Of a DNA stretch of 64,000 nucleotides, positions 35,301 to 47,671 are shown piece after piece. How positions within the stretch are numbered: the stretch's first letter is position 1; each line of letters opens with the position of its first letter. The notes under the pieces are model-generated. The model saw only the letters and a program-made list of their open reading frames with translations. It was not told the DNA's origin and did not search any database. Source of the stretch: Taeniopygia guttata (Eukaryota; Chordata; Aves; Passeriformes; Estrildidae); contig NC_133024.1 in NCBI RefSeq assembly GCF_048771995.1, forward strand, positions 2,795,001 through 2,859,000, in the 5' to 3' direction. Made by a program: the position numbers and the translations under genes.

Positions 35301-36844
35301 TTAGTCCTGCCAGGGAAACATGGCAGTTGCATTAATTGTAGTTGTGTGATAATACTTGGGGCAAATTTTACACTGAGGCTCAGTTTTGTTGATTGTGAAG
35401 ATCTAGAAAAAGATCTTTCTCTGCTTCTTTCACTGGGGAAATGGACTTCAGGTCCATCCTACCAGAGAATCAAAACAATTCCTTTTCTAAACAGGTATAT
35501 AGCAAATCTTTTAAGAGTGTGTCCCATAGAACATAAGTAGTATTGTCATTTATATATTACATATTTTGTTGTTAAACAGCGTGTGTTTAGGGTGTAATAA
35601 TGTTTTATTCTTCTATTGTGTGCTTTTAAAGACATCAACTAACTACATTTTACAAACATTTCAGAACAGTGCTACCCACCCCCATTTTGCAGTTTGCAGA
35701 GTAGACCCAGGGATATTCAGGTAAGACCAAGATGAGTGGTGGTAGAATGAAGTACAGAATTCCTGCACTTCCTGGAAGTTCTTACAGGACTGTTAAACTT
35801 ACTACACCAACTACCTCTTTGTTACTAAAATATCTGCCCTGTGCACATTACTTTCCTTTATTGGTTGGTGAAAAATTGGTGATGAAGTGTTACCTGTCGA
35901 TTTCCAGCTTACTGGTTGAGTACTTGTGAACTTAGACTTGAGAAATCTGTTCGCATCCAAATTCAGTTCAGGATTCTTCCTCCACATCTAAGAGCTTGTG
36001 CTGCCTGCAGGTCAGAGCTTTTGGGCCTAATCTTCTGTTCTTCCAAGCCAAGGTCTCTTCTTAATGTAGTGCTGTGTGAATATTGCCCTCTGTTTTTCCT
36101 AATTCTCGGAAAATTACTTTTGCAAGGATGCATAGGGATGTTTTGTTTGCTGTACAAGATGCGTGAAGGTGATAGAGACATACTTGTGCTGGTTCTAAGA
36201 ATGAGTTAAAATATCCTGTAGCTCACAAGGACTTTGTAAAGTCAGGCTTTGTCTCTGCCTAGATATTTCAGTGTGTTCAGTTCAGCTCTTCAGCCAGAGC
36301 TTCTTGCTGTGAGGGTTGGTACAAGTGCCCTGAAGGAAGTCAGCATTGTGGCAGTATGGAGTTTTGCAGGGTACTTTGTAATTCAGGTGCCAGATTGGAA
36401 CTTGTAGTTTAGTTTTGGGTCAGTAGCAAGCATGTCAACTGACTGTCTTTCAAAGCAGATAAGACTGAGAGTCCATGGATCTTGGGCTTTCATTTCTTAG
36501 GCTAGTACTGTTCAGAACTGTGCACTTGTGTGCACGTAGCCTTTTAAAAAACTTCTGTTTTCTCACTTGATACACAGTCTTGAACATACCAGAATTTGAT
36601 TTACAGAAAACTCTTAATATCTTGTTCACCTTCTGATTTCAAATCTATGCTGTACTACAGATCCCAAGGGAATTATCTCCCATCCTTGCTCTACAGTTCC
36701 AGACAGCACTATCAGGTTTTTTAACTGCTGACTTTTTTTTTTTTTTAAATGTGAACAAATTTGCATCTTTTGACTGAATCTTTTCATCTCTTGGGCTTAG
36801 GACAGGAGCCTTGCAGTGTTATTCTAGTAATTCTGTCTGCTAGA

Positions 36845-36912
36845 GAAAAAACCCAAAAAAAACTGGAAAACAAATTCTAAAAAAAAAAAAAAAAACCCAA
36901 CAAAACAAAAAA
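36845..36912. repeat. A-rich low-complexity tract with A17
   Basis: Several A runs separated by C or CCC, including an uninterrupted run at 36879-36895. A comparable A-rich segment with CAA/CCAA interruptions lies at 62390-62490. Confidence 0.85.
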
Positions 36913-37084
36913 TGGGAAAACAGCCTATAGATTTTAAGGAGCTTGTCCTGAAGAATGCTGGTCCTGCTTGTTGTCCGAATAATTGATTTTTATTTCACAA
37001 ATACAAAAGTTTTTTGTTCCATTCATTTTTAAGAATTGTGCTTCAGTTGTGGGGAGCACAAAGATCTTTATATACTTGATTATT

Positions 37085-37205
37085 TTAGGGCCCAGTCCTG
37101 CAATGTCTCTGTCATAGCAGTCTCCTTGAGCTATTGCAGTTGCAGGATTGAAGCTGTACATGCAGCTAATCTTACAGGGGCCTGATCCTGCTCTGAGATC
37201 TTTTG
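37085..37205. repeat. Possible ancient sauropsid interspersed repeat
   Basis: The motif agggcccagtcctgca (37087-37102) recurs in direct orientation as aggggcctgatcctgct (37176-37192), and its core also appears inverted as 'tgcaggatt' near 37141-37149. The arrangement resembles an old, decayed mobile element with similar ends. The family is not identified. Confidence 0.2.
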
Positions 37206-40200
37206 GCACAAATCCTCGGGCACGTGCACAGTTCTGGGTGAGCTCTTGTGGCTTGGCATCAATGAAACAATGGTGAAGATGGATCTGATTGTGTATTCTG
37301 GTTTATGAAGCAGTGAGGTTCCTCTTGGAAATCTCATAAAGCAGGCTATGTACAGAAGTTTGTAAAGTCTGTAACCTGGGTGGTTTTTAGAGGTGTTTCT
37401 CAAGAAATAAGACAATTAGATTCAGAACTTTTCTCTTTTCTCCTTGAAATGTAAGGCGAAACAGTTGATAGCAAAAGTTGATCAATAAGAATATAGATAA
37501 AATAAAAAACAGAAGGAGCAAGTGGCCCAGTGGTGTTTGGGTTGTTTTGTGGGTTTTTGTTTGTTTTTAAATACTTCTTTCTCCAGTAAGTACATGAATG
37601 AAGTAATTAATTTATGAAACTTCTTGGAAAGTTCCCTCAACAAAAGTTTGCAAAAGTCAAATAATGTTTTTTGTAGAAAAATAAATATTCTGAGAAAATG
37701 TAACACAAATCTTATCCTGACAGCTAGGCAGTAGTGTTTCAGATGGGAACCAGGCTCAAGCCATGTCGTGACTCTTCTTTGACCTGGACCAGATGTTTGT
37801 CTCCTTGGAGAACTCACAACTTCAAGTGAAGTTAAAGCAGGCTAGTTTTTGCTGCTGGTGTTCAGAATACTGTGCAATACTTTCAGGAAGAGCTGGAAAA
37901 TCATCAGGTACTTTTCAGTCTGCTGCTGCTTGGGAGTCCTGTGTTGTCAGGTCAGGGAGTTACACTTAGCAAAGAGAGCATGTCTAGTTGGGGTATGAGG
38001 AGTGTGTTTATGCTTCCACTGGTTGCAAAGCACCCTGAAGAATAAGATGCAAGCTCAACTCTCTGGTACTGCAGTTAGACTGCCATGGGCATGCAGAAAG
38101 TTAGCTCAGGGATCTTCCTGCTGGATTAGTAACACTGCAGAATATAGGACTCGTAGGGAAATAAAATTAAAATAAAAGGATATGTCAGGATATGATTCAC
38201 TTGCATCAGAATGAAATTTCCTACAAGGTCCTAGTATTTACTTCTTTTGCATTACAGTGTTACTGAGACCTGCAGTGGGTGTTGGATCTGATCCACTCCA
38301 TTGCTGGGGTGTGCTGTTTCTTTTTCTCTCTAGCCAGGGATGGTAGATGGCTCTTAGATACATGTCTCCAGTTACAGTGAGACTGACATAACATCAGGGT
38401 GCTCCAGAGCAGGGAAAAATCTGAAGCAAATAAGCTCTGGGTAAGGAGGTGTCTGTATTCCTCATACTCCCAGTGAGGTAGCGAACAGTGCTGCCTGTCC
38501 TGTCCTTGCAAGGTGCTGGCTGTGTTGGGGTCAGGTAGAATATGCTCTGTGGTTCTGATTCCCTCATCATCCAGACTCATTACTCTTGTAGAGCTCCCTA
38601 CCAGTTTGTCTGTCTGGATTTCCTGTAGTGGAGACTGGGATGGGTAAGGACAGCTGTGAGAGGAGTGTTTTGGTGCCTTCCAGACACTCAGGGCACTGAC
38701 ATACCTCAGTCTGGGAGAGATTCTCAGTGTTGGAGCAGAGGTGTGGTCAGAGATTACTATGAGCTTTCCCTTTTAAGTTAATTGTGTGGCTACTAGCACC
38801 TTAAAAATATATAAAAAGAGATAAGGGGTTGTGTGTGAGGGAATATGATGGCTGTCAGAAACAACCTCACTTCTGAAGTTACCAGGGAAGCCAGTGAGAT
38901 TCTGAATTTTTTTGTTTAAAAACACACGATTTATGTTTCTTAGGTATGCTGTGTCAATTGATTCATAGCCTGACATTTTGCTATTGTTTCAGTCTTGCAC
39001 AAAAATTTATTCTGTTTATGGATTAAAAAAAATAATTTTGCTGTATTTCCTTTGGCTGTGGATCTGTAATTATTGTTCTTGAGTCCATTTATGAACTACT
39101 AAAGGCCTTTAGTAGAGATGATTTTCTTTTGACATCAGGAAGAACTGTTCCTGTTTCAAGTCTGTTGACAGTTTTTTCTCTAGCAGAAAGAAGTTCCAAG
39201 GACTTAAGTTTGCTACTGTTAGCATCAAGTTCACAGCATGACAGATCTCCCAAGTTCACTGAAACACCTGTGGGGTGGTGGGAGGGGAAGAAGTGCTCCC
39301 TAACTGGTCTTGCATTTTTGTGCATCTTTAACAAATCACTTGACTCCAGAACAGACAGGAGCAGGTTTGTTGAGGTTGTTGATCAGGTTCATGGAGTCAT
39401 CATCTGCAATCCTCTGTGCTCTTACAGTTTTGATAGTTGGAACAGCAGAAGTTTGGCTTTAATATAAAGAGACCCTCATCCCTTCCCAGAGATTGCAGCT
39501 GCTGTTGTCTTTTGCATCTCTACAAAGTAGGTGTGACAAATTGCCTGTCAGAGGGGCAGCAGACAACATGTAGGACATGAGGATGAGGATCTTCTTCTTC
39601 TTCTTCATCTTCACCTTGTTCCTGTGGTGGAAAAGTCTATTCCAACTGTCTTACTCTTCTTTGGAGAACTTGACTCATTAATTAAGTTGGTCATGTATGA
39701 TAAAAGTGGCTGGATGAGGAGAGGAAAAACAAAACAGGAAGTCAAATTGCAGTTAAAAAGTAAATACATGGAATAGGGTCTTTTGGGAGAACTAGACATG
39801 TTATCACCATATAAAAAGTTAAGCATATACATAATTCTTTGAGACTGAGGTTATTATTTGGTTTTAAAATTGCACCTGAATGCAAGGATTTTCAGTCTAA
39901 ATTTGTATTATTTCTATGCAGAATCTATTTTGAATATGTGAAATTTGCTAGTGGTGACAAGTATTTGATCATAATGTTATTTTAAACTTGGACGCATCAG
40001 CTTCCAAAACTTAGGACTCTTGACAGATATTTAAATATTTAAAACACCCTTTATAACATTACTAAATCCAGCAGTTCAACTATATAAACAATGCTAGGGA
40101 TAATGAACCAGAAAATACTCAAAATGGCATATCCTCTCCATAAATATTTCTCTCTTATTTCAACATTCACCAGAACGAATCACAAGAAAAGTAACTCCCA

Positions 40201-41424
40201 AATGTTTATTTGTTTTAACTCACTAGTTTACTGATGATAGAAGCTTTCAGGGAAACCCATGAAGGGTTTCCACAAGGTGGCAGGAGCTAACTGTTCTATA
40301 CGAGACCATTACGTGATCTAGTGAAAATAAAGGTAATAAACTCATTTTGCTAGTGGCATGCAGTCAGATGATAAGTCAGGGCAAAATTTCAAAACCTTCC
40401 TTTGTGTTTCTTGAACTTGTGAATAATTCTGGTAAATGAACAAGAGTCTGTCTTCAAGAATCTCACTTCCAGACAGAAAATTCAAGCATTCTTACTTTGT
40501 CAGCAAAACAGGACCTTTATTTTCAGTAAGCAGTGCTAATTTGCTTTAATGTGCATTGTCACTGTAAATGGAGATCAGGGTGATTCCATTCAGGAACTTG
40601 GTGATAATTGACATTCATAGTTTAACAAACTGGCAGTGAGCATCTCCAACTTGAGCTTTCACACTGACACTGTGGGAATGCTGAACATGAGGTGGGACAC
40701 AGGGCTGAGGAACTGCAGAAGCAGAGGAATTCTCTGCTGTTTCAGTGGGACTGCAGAGATATTTTACTTTGGGAACTGAAGAATCAAAACATCATTAAAA
40801 GTGTCAGAGTTGGGGGATTATTGGCAATTATTGAATTAGCTTATTTTAACTAGTGAGACCGTGTTGGCTAGTATATAGAACATAAGGCTGAAATTTTGTT
40901 TTTCTTTTCCCAATGCTCCAATCTTTATTTAGGCTGATGGATTTCTTATTCCACTTTTCTTGCTTTTGTTTCCATGTACCTGTTGATGGGCCAGTGCTTT
41001 CTTGAAACATTCTGTGATCAGGATGTAAAGCACAGCAAAAGAGAAGGCAATCAAGTATGTCTCCTCAAAAACATGATTTGAGACCTGTGGTTATATCCCC
41101 ATGCTTGTTAAACCTTACACTTTGAGTTCCAAGTCTCATTTTTAAAAAACCTCCCTGGCCTGCCTTAGAAATCCATGAACTGGAGGGTTTTAGTTGGCAG
41201 AAGGAACATTAAAGAAACAGTAATAAGATGAAGTGATTTTCTCTGATTCAGTGGACCACAAAGTGTTGGTTTGAGACTTGTGACTGTTTTGATTTGTGTT
41301 TAGAGATTTTATTTTAAATCAGCTAATGTCCATTTTCAGTTTTTTGAGTGAGGGGAAAAATATGTATATTAACCAGGTATCTTTGGGAATGTGAACAGTG
41401 CTGTTTATGTGGACTGACAATGAA

Positions 41425-41514
41425 ATTCAGTAGGACTAAGGTGAAACAGATTCAACAGAAACAATCAACAGATTCAACAGAAACAATTCAATTCAGTAGA
41501 ACTAGGTGAAACAG
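41425..41514. repeat. Nested local duplications
   Basis: The 19-mer cagattcaacagaaacaat occurs at 41447-41465 and again, identically, at 41469-41487 (22-bp period). It is bracketed by two copies of attcagtag-g/a-acta-(a)ggtgaaacag at 41425-41449 and 41491-41514. This is a duplication inside, or overlapping, a larger duplication. Confidence 0.9.
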
Positions 41515-43214
41515 CTACCTAAGATTAGGTAGCTTTCTTAATCAGTAGACAGATAGTAGGAGTAAAAATAATTCAATTCTTATAAGAAATTTAAAATTCC
41601 ATGCCACTTGGTATATGTACTTGTCATTATGATGTAGAGAAAGTTTCTAAGCCTGTGTTATGGGGATATCTGTAATAGCCATATAAGGTGAATGAAGTGA
41701 AAATCCTTCCACGCCTGATATGTAATAGTATTGATGAAAGGAACTTGCTACACTATTGATTTTAAATGTTTTTGACTTACAGACCTATTGCCACTAGGGT
41801 GTTGTCCAGTAAAATACCTGCACCTCACTAGTGACAGGGATGATGGGATGAGATGGAGATGAGTGTTCTCAGCAGCTGCCACAAAGAAGTAGCATAAACC
41901 ATTGTCCTGCCAAAATATGTGAGCTTCAGGACATGTATTTTTATACCCCTATTTGCAGGAATGCTTGAAATTTAGGAAAATCTTTGTGTTTAGAGCTAAC
42001 CTGAGTAATTTTAGTGGCTACAGTCAGGTGATACTTATAGTTTTAAGTGAAAATTCTGTGATTTTCGATGGTTACACCTTTCATTTGCCTCTAATTTGAA
42101 AGAAATTCTAGTTTTTACATAAACATCTTAAAATAATGACAGAAGGTAAATAATTATCAAGGATTCAGCATTTGATGAATGTACTAGTGAAAGTTGTTCA
42201 ATGCAGTTGAAAAGGTGCACTATTTTCAGAGTAATGTACCAATAGGATCAGGACTCTCAGCTGTGGATTTTTAAGTAATTGTTGCTTGTTGAAGCAAGCC
42301 TGGCTATATCTGTCATTTTTGCTGTTTGAAATTTTCAGTCACACAAGTGAGGTAGATGCCTCACTTCCATTGCAACTCAGAAGCAGTGGGTCACTTACAG
42401 TGATGTGAAATACTTTAAAAAAACCCTACATACTAATATGTAAATATGATGAAAAAATCAATTTCACACTTTACTGTGGTCGGCAGTGTCAAGTGTAGTC
42501 CCAACATGCTGTGCAGACATGGATGTTAATGTGGCTTGCAGAGAATTTGCTGCTGCTGCCTCTTCAGACCACTCTGTCAGGGTAAAGTTTGAATCTTACG
42601 TTTCTTTATGCACAAAAAGTCAGCGATCATGATAATACCAGGGTTAGAAAGAGTAGTGCAAGAAATTCATTTTAATTTTGCCAGAAAATGGCACTGGAGT
42701 GTATATTGGCATATGTCCTTTTGAGCAGAGGAGTATCTTTACAGAGATTGGTGGGTGCTGGGGGATGCTGTTTGTCAGCAGTGGCAAATGATGATGAGAG
42801 ATACCTGCTTTGTGGTGTACTTAAAATTGTTATACTGAAGTGGGAGGCTCAGTAAAGATTATTGAATAGTTTGGCAATTGATGGCAATTGTTGTATAACT
42901 CCAAATTAATCACAGTATTACTAGAGGAAACAGGTGGGAGGTGAAGAGGACGGCACAGGACATGTGCCCCTCCATCATGGGTATCTTCTTCCAGGAAACC
43001 CAGAGTCTTCCCTCCCTATCTGCCAAACCCTGTCTTAAATGCCTCAACTGTTTGCTGACTTGGGTTCATTCAGGGACAATTGGAGTTGCCCCATCCACCA
43101 GATTACCTGCTGAAGTGCTGAGTGCCCTCTCTTCTCCCTGACCAGCTTGGGAATGCAGGGCATCACTAGCCTCTGGTAAATGCCCAACTCGAGAAAGAGT
43201 CCAGCCAGACAAAT

Positions 43215-43667
43215 GGGCAAATCCAGAGGAGGCAACGAGGCTGGAGAGGGGCTGGGAACACAAACCCTGTGAGGAACGTTTGAGGGATTGGGGTTGTTCA
43301 GCCTGGAGAAGAGGAGGCTCAGAGGTGCCCTCATTGCTCTCCACAGCTCCTGAAGGGAGGTGCAGACAGGTGGGGTCGGTCTCTCCCACCGGGCAGCACT
43401 GACAGAACAAGAGGGCACAGCCTCAGCTACGTCAGGGAAGGTTTAGGTTGGATATTAGGAAAAAATTTTCACTGAAAGAATAATAAAATACTGGAATTGT
43501 CTTCCCAGGGAGGTGGTGGAATCACCATCTATGGATATGTTTAAAAAAAGACTGGACTTGGCACTTGGTGCTATAGTCTAGTTGTGGTGTTAGGGCACAG
43601 GTTGGGCTTGATGATCTTAGAGGTCTCTTCCAACCTCATTATTCTGTGATTCTGTGTGATTCTGTGA
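43215..43667 (+). mobile_element. CR1-type retrotransposon 3' end, second copy
   Basis: Blocks in order: 'gaggcaacgaggctggagag', 'ggggttgttcagcctggaga', 'agaggaggctcagaggtgcc', 'ctcattgctctccaca', 'gacagaacaagagggcacag', 'ggtttaggttggatattagg', 'gggaggtggtggaatcacca', 'gatgatcttagaggtctctt' and a terminus with three 'attctgtg/gattctgtg' units. It is more complete than the copy at 33358-33844 and belongs to a different, apparently younger subfamily. Some avian LTR elements carry CR1-like sequence at this position, so a composite LTR origin is an alternative. No intact reverse transcriptase. The left edge is approximate. Confidence 0.9.
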
Positions 43668-46600
43668 ATAGATACTGCCTGCTTAGTAACTAAGCCAAGA
43701 GTTCTGTACATCCCTCCCAAGTGTGATTTGAGGGATTTTGAGGTCTAGAGAGTTATCTGTGCAGCATGCAGGGTCTTACAAAGAAAAAGTGCAGAGATTT
43801 CTTGATTATCAACTTCTTGGAAACACCTTGCTAAAATGTAGCATTTGAAAATACATACTGATAGAACCTGGCATCATCTCAAATGTTAATAGTATGTCTC
43901 TACATGGTTTTGTGGTCACCTGAGGGTTCTTCCAATAAAGCAGAGAAAAGTATCAGAGGGAGGGTAGGATAGCATGGAGCTCTGTGTGTGCTAGTTTAAC
44001 TTGCATTGAGTAAGGGGAGGTTAGATCATGCAGAATGGGGCTGGCCTGGTGCACCTAGAGTTCCTGGTACTTGATTTGTTGGTTTAAATCAGGCTGCTGT
44101 GTCTGGGAGCTACCAAAACTACTGAGTCTCTGGGGCCAGTCACTGACAATTGGTGTTGATGAGACAAGGACAGGTCCTGGACATTCCTTCTAGAGGCAAG
44201 GTCTGGTTAGGCTGCAGTAACAACTATCCCTGTGCTAGGAGGTTGCAAATCCTCTCTGTGGATTGCTTTTAGAGCAAGCACTGGATGTTGAAAACAGTAC
44301 TTTCTCTTGGGAAATGATTATTCAATTAACTGGGTATTTATTTTGATAATAAATTTTGTTGTTGTTGAAAGTGAAAACTAGTTGGGGATAAGATCTGCTT
44401 TTTAGAGGGCTTGTTCTTGGGTTTTACAGGAGTGAGGGAGGCAGGGGAGGATGAGCTTACTGCCTTTGGTGCTCGGGGTAGAATTTTTGCCCTATTTTCT
44501 GCCTTTCCTTAAAGAAGCTATCATTGAAAACGGGAATCCTTGGGAATGTGTGGGGAATACAAGAGTAAGTACAGCACTGAGAAGTAGGGGCACAGTGCAG
44601 AAGTAAGGCCTCAGCACTGAGACCAAGTTACCTGTGTTTCTGTAAAGTATCTAGTGTTTACCAGCCCATTTAGTATCTAGACTGTTTAACATTCTCCCCA
44701 ACCCTCCCTCCACTCTCTGGTAGAAAAAGTAACATTAAAAAAAAAACTAATAGAACAATCAGTGTGCTGAAGATTTGCATAGGTATCTGTTGACAGGGAG
44801 TTTGTGTCTTTGTGGTTTATATACTGCATTGGTTTATAAGTGATGCTGTTAAATTCACAGGCCACATGTTCACCCAAGGAGAAGATCAAATTGTAATACT
44901 GGAATCACTGTAATATAAATGTAAATGTTGGAGAAGATGTTGAACAACACCAAATCATGTGTTACTACAGTCTCTTGCTTCTAGAGGAGAACACTTAACT
45001 TGCTCAGGTGTTTTCAGCACCAGAGTTAAAAGTTGCTTTTGTTCTCCTGCCAGTTCCTGTGTACCACACAGGATCCCAAAGAGCAGCAGTTGTGATCAGC
45101 TGTTTGAGAGATGCAGGGATGCAGCTGATGACTTCTCTAGAGTTTAACACCCAGCATCTGGGAGTTTTTTGGTCTCATGGGCCATTGTACTGCTGTGTTG
45201 CAGTTCAAAATGCAGTGGTGGAAAAGTTATCAGCAAGTTATACAAGCACTTTGGGGTTTTTTTTTGCTTGTTTTTATGAATGCTGTTACTGTGTTGTATT
45301 TGTTTGGGCAGCTATCTAACATGGAGATTGGAATCTGTGTTCCTTGCATTCATGCTGGAGTGGCAGGAAGAGACCCACCCTCTTCTATGGTGTCCCACAC
45401 ATGTATTTTAGACTCAAATGCAAGGATCTTGGATGACTTTTCTTGATGAAGAGATCTGCTACATTTCTATGTGCAGTATCACTTTGCATGCTTCATTAAC
45501 TTCTGGTGATTGAAGCTAGAATGTAGAAAAATTAATTTGTTTGGGGAACTTTTTTATGGGGGGAGTTGCATTTTTGACGTAAAATATGAATTTTGACTTT
45601 TGGTAATCTGTTTTGTATTCTCTTACAGTAAAGTGAAGTGTTGTATAGTAAAAACTTCTTTTAACCCTGAGTCCCACACAAACACTGTGGAGAAAACCAC
45701 AGTGGACCAGAGGATAAAATAACTTTTTTTTTTTAATTGAATGAGAAGAATTTCTCATTTAGTTTTAGATAGTATGCGGACAAAACATAGAGAAGCTTTA
45801 GAGGAGACCATGTAATAGTCACTGATTCACACCTGGCTTTGGTGTCAGGTGGTTAGACAAGAGCAGACATCATCACAAAGGGATGTTACAGCAGATATTT
45901 TGCTCTGGTATAAGAAACAGTAAGCAGCACTTACTGCTGGAGATGAAATGACACTGTTTTTTTTAAGTGGGTTTGCAATTTGCAAATATTGCTTTTGCAG
46001 AAGCACCTTGAGTTCAATTTAGTTGCAGTTGCTCAGAGGAATTAGTTGTTGGTAAAACAAAAGAACAGCTAAAGATTGGGTGATATCTCAGAAATTCATA
46101 GGGTTAGTTGAAAATTTTTCTTTTTTTGCTGTATTTTCATGTTTTCTACTTCATGTATTTATAGGATGCATTCATGCTGGCATAACCCCCCCTTCCTCAT
46201 GTTTCTAGGGAGGAGTCCTCTGTCCTTGCTCACAGCTGTGGTGGCCTTGGCTGGGGCCAGCCATCCTCCTGCAGCTCTGCTTCCCAGGGATGGCTGTCCA
46301 GGCCAGCTGTTTCCAAAACCATGATGTGTGCTGATGTACCCCTGAAAACACCCTGGGGCAGGGTGGGTCCCCTCTGCCAGAGGTGCCAGGGAGGCTGTGG
46401 AGAGTAGGTTAAAGCAGCATAAGGACAGCTAAAGGTCAGGCAGGGTTTGCTCTTAAGTAAAACCGAATGAAAATTACTTCCCTGCTGCTTTTGCTGCCCT
46501 GCTCACTTTTCCAGCAAGCATGTTTATGGAGGAAAATATAACCTGAATATGCCAGGAATGGGATGGCAACCTACCTGCAGGGACCTGACCTCTCCTCCAT

Positions 46601-47629
46601 GCTTGCTCCTCTTAGTGCTACCACAGAGACTGATCTCATCTCCTGCCCTGGCTGGCACAGCTGCCAGCTGTCCACAGGTGCAGGCAAAATATATTTCTTT
46701 AAGTCACTTCTCTGTTTTCTGAATCTTGCCCACTTTGTTCTCCAACTTTTTCCAGGGCCTACAGAGGTCTGTTGGATTTTTTGGACCTTAAATGTAAAAG
46801 GAAATCTAAAGGTCACAGATTACATCCCCAAACAAAGCAAAACTTCAGAATTCTGGTGAAAGTGACATCAGTGGGATCAAGCTCCAAAAATCTGAGCTCT
46901 AGTTCAGGTGCTGAAGCTTCAATGGCATTTGATCAGTCGGTGCCCAACCTGGGCTTTCTAATGTGCAAGCTAATACTGAAACCTGAAGAAAATTGCAAAT
47001 GTATCCTGAAAGCAGAACTCAAGCTGCTGTAATGGTTTTTTAGCATTTCATTAAAATAAGTTAAATTTGAAAGCTTTATTTTTACATACATTAGGATTTT
47101 AATTCAGTGAAATACTTAGTGAATGAGTTGTGAAACTGGAAGGAGTGTGGGTTTTTTTCTCTTGCAGAAAAGATGACAAGATTTGGCCCAAATACTGGAG
47201 GATTCTTTTAAAAACAATTATGCATACTCTAAAGGAAAATTCAAATAAATAGTTGTGTGTAGTGGCTGTTTCTAATTGGGCTTGATGTTTTATCACAATT
47301 AGTTTTCCATTTAGGAGGGAGTATAGGAACTATAAAACTTGATGCAAATTAGCAGAGTTAAAGAGTTTACAACTGTGCTTTGAGTCTTTGCACCTCTTTT
47401 AAGTATATGTTTAGAAAATATTGCAGTAGTACATCTAGGAAGAAAACTGGGTTGTTTTGGAAATCTCGTTTCTGATAGAACTAGAAAATAGAGAAGATTA
47501 TACTAATGGAAGTTTTTTTGTAAAACTTTGGATTGCATTTTAACCTCATGGAGAACAGCTGTCATTCTTAAAAGTAAAAACTAGACAAAAACCTCCTAAT
47601 TTTAAGAAACTTTGATACAGGAAATGTGT

Positions 47630-47671
<42 letters not shown>

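Larger units (their letters stand above)
33845..43214. other. AT-rich non-coding sequence, probable intron
   Basis: No coding exon is supported. The stretch holds a TTTG-rich repeat (35250-35300), a T run with nearby A-rich segment (36733-36747 and 36845-36912), a GTTT-rich tract (37537-37568), a CTT triplet run (about 39591-39609) and a cluster of short duplications (41425-41514). The 270 bp just left of the second CR1 copy (about 42941-43214) are more G+C-rich than the surroundings and might belong to the same insertion or to an older element, but I cannot identify them. Confidence 0.6.

Noticed and set aside
43044..43418. Overlapping minus-strand open frames of 114-124 codons
   Set aside because: They are antisense translation through the CR1-type element at 43215-43667.
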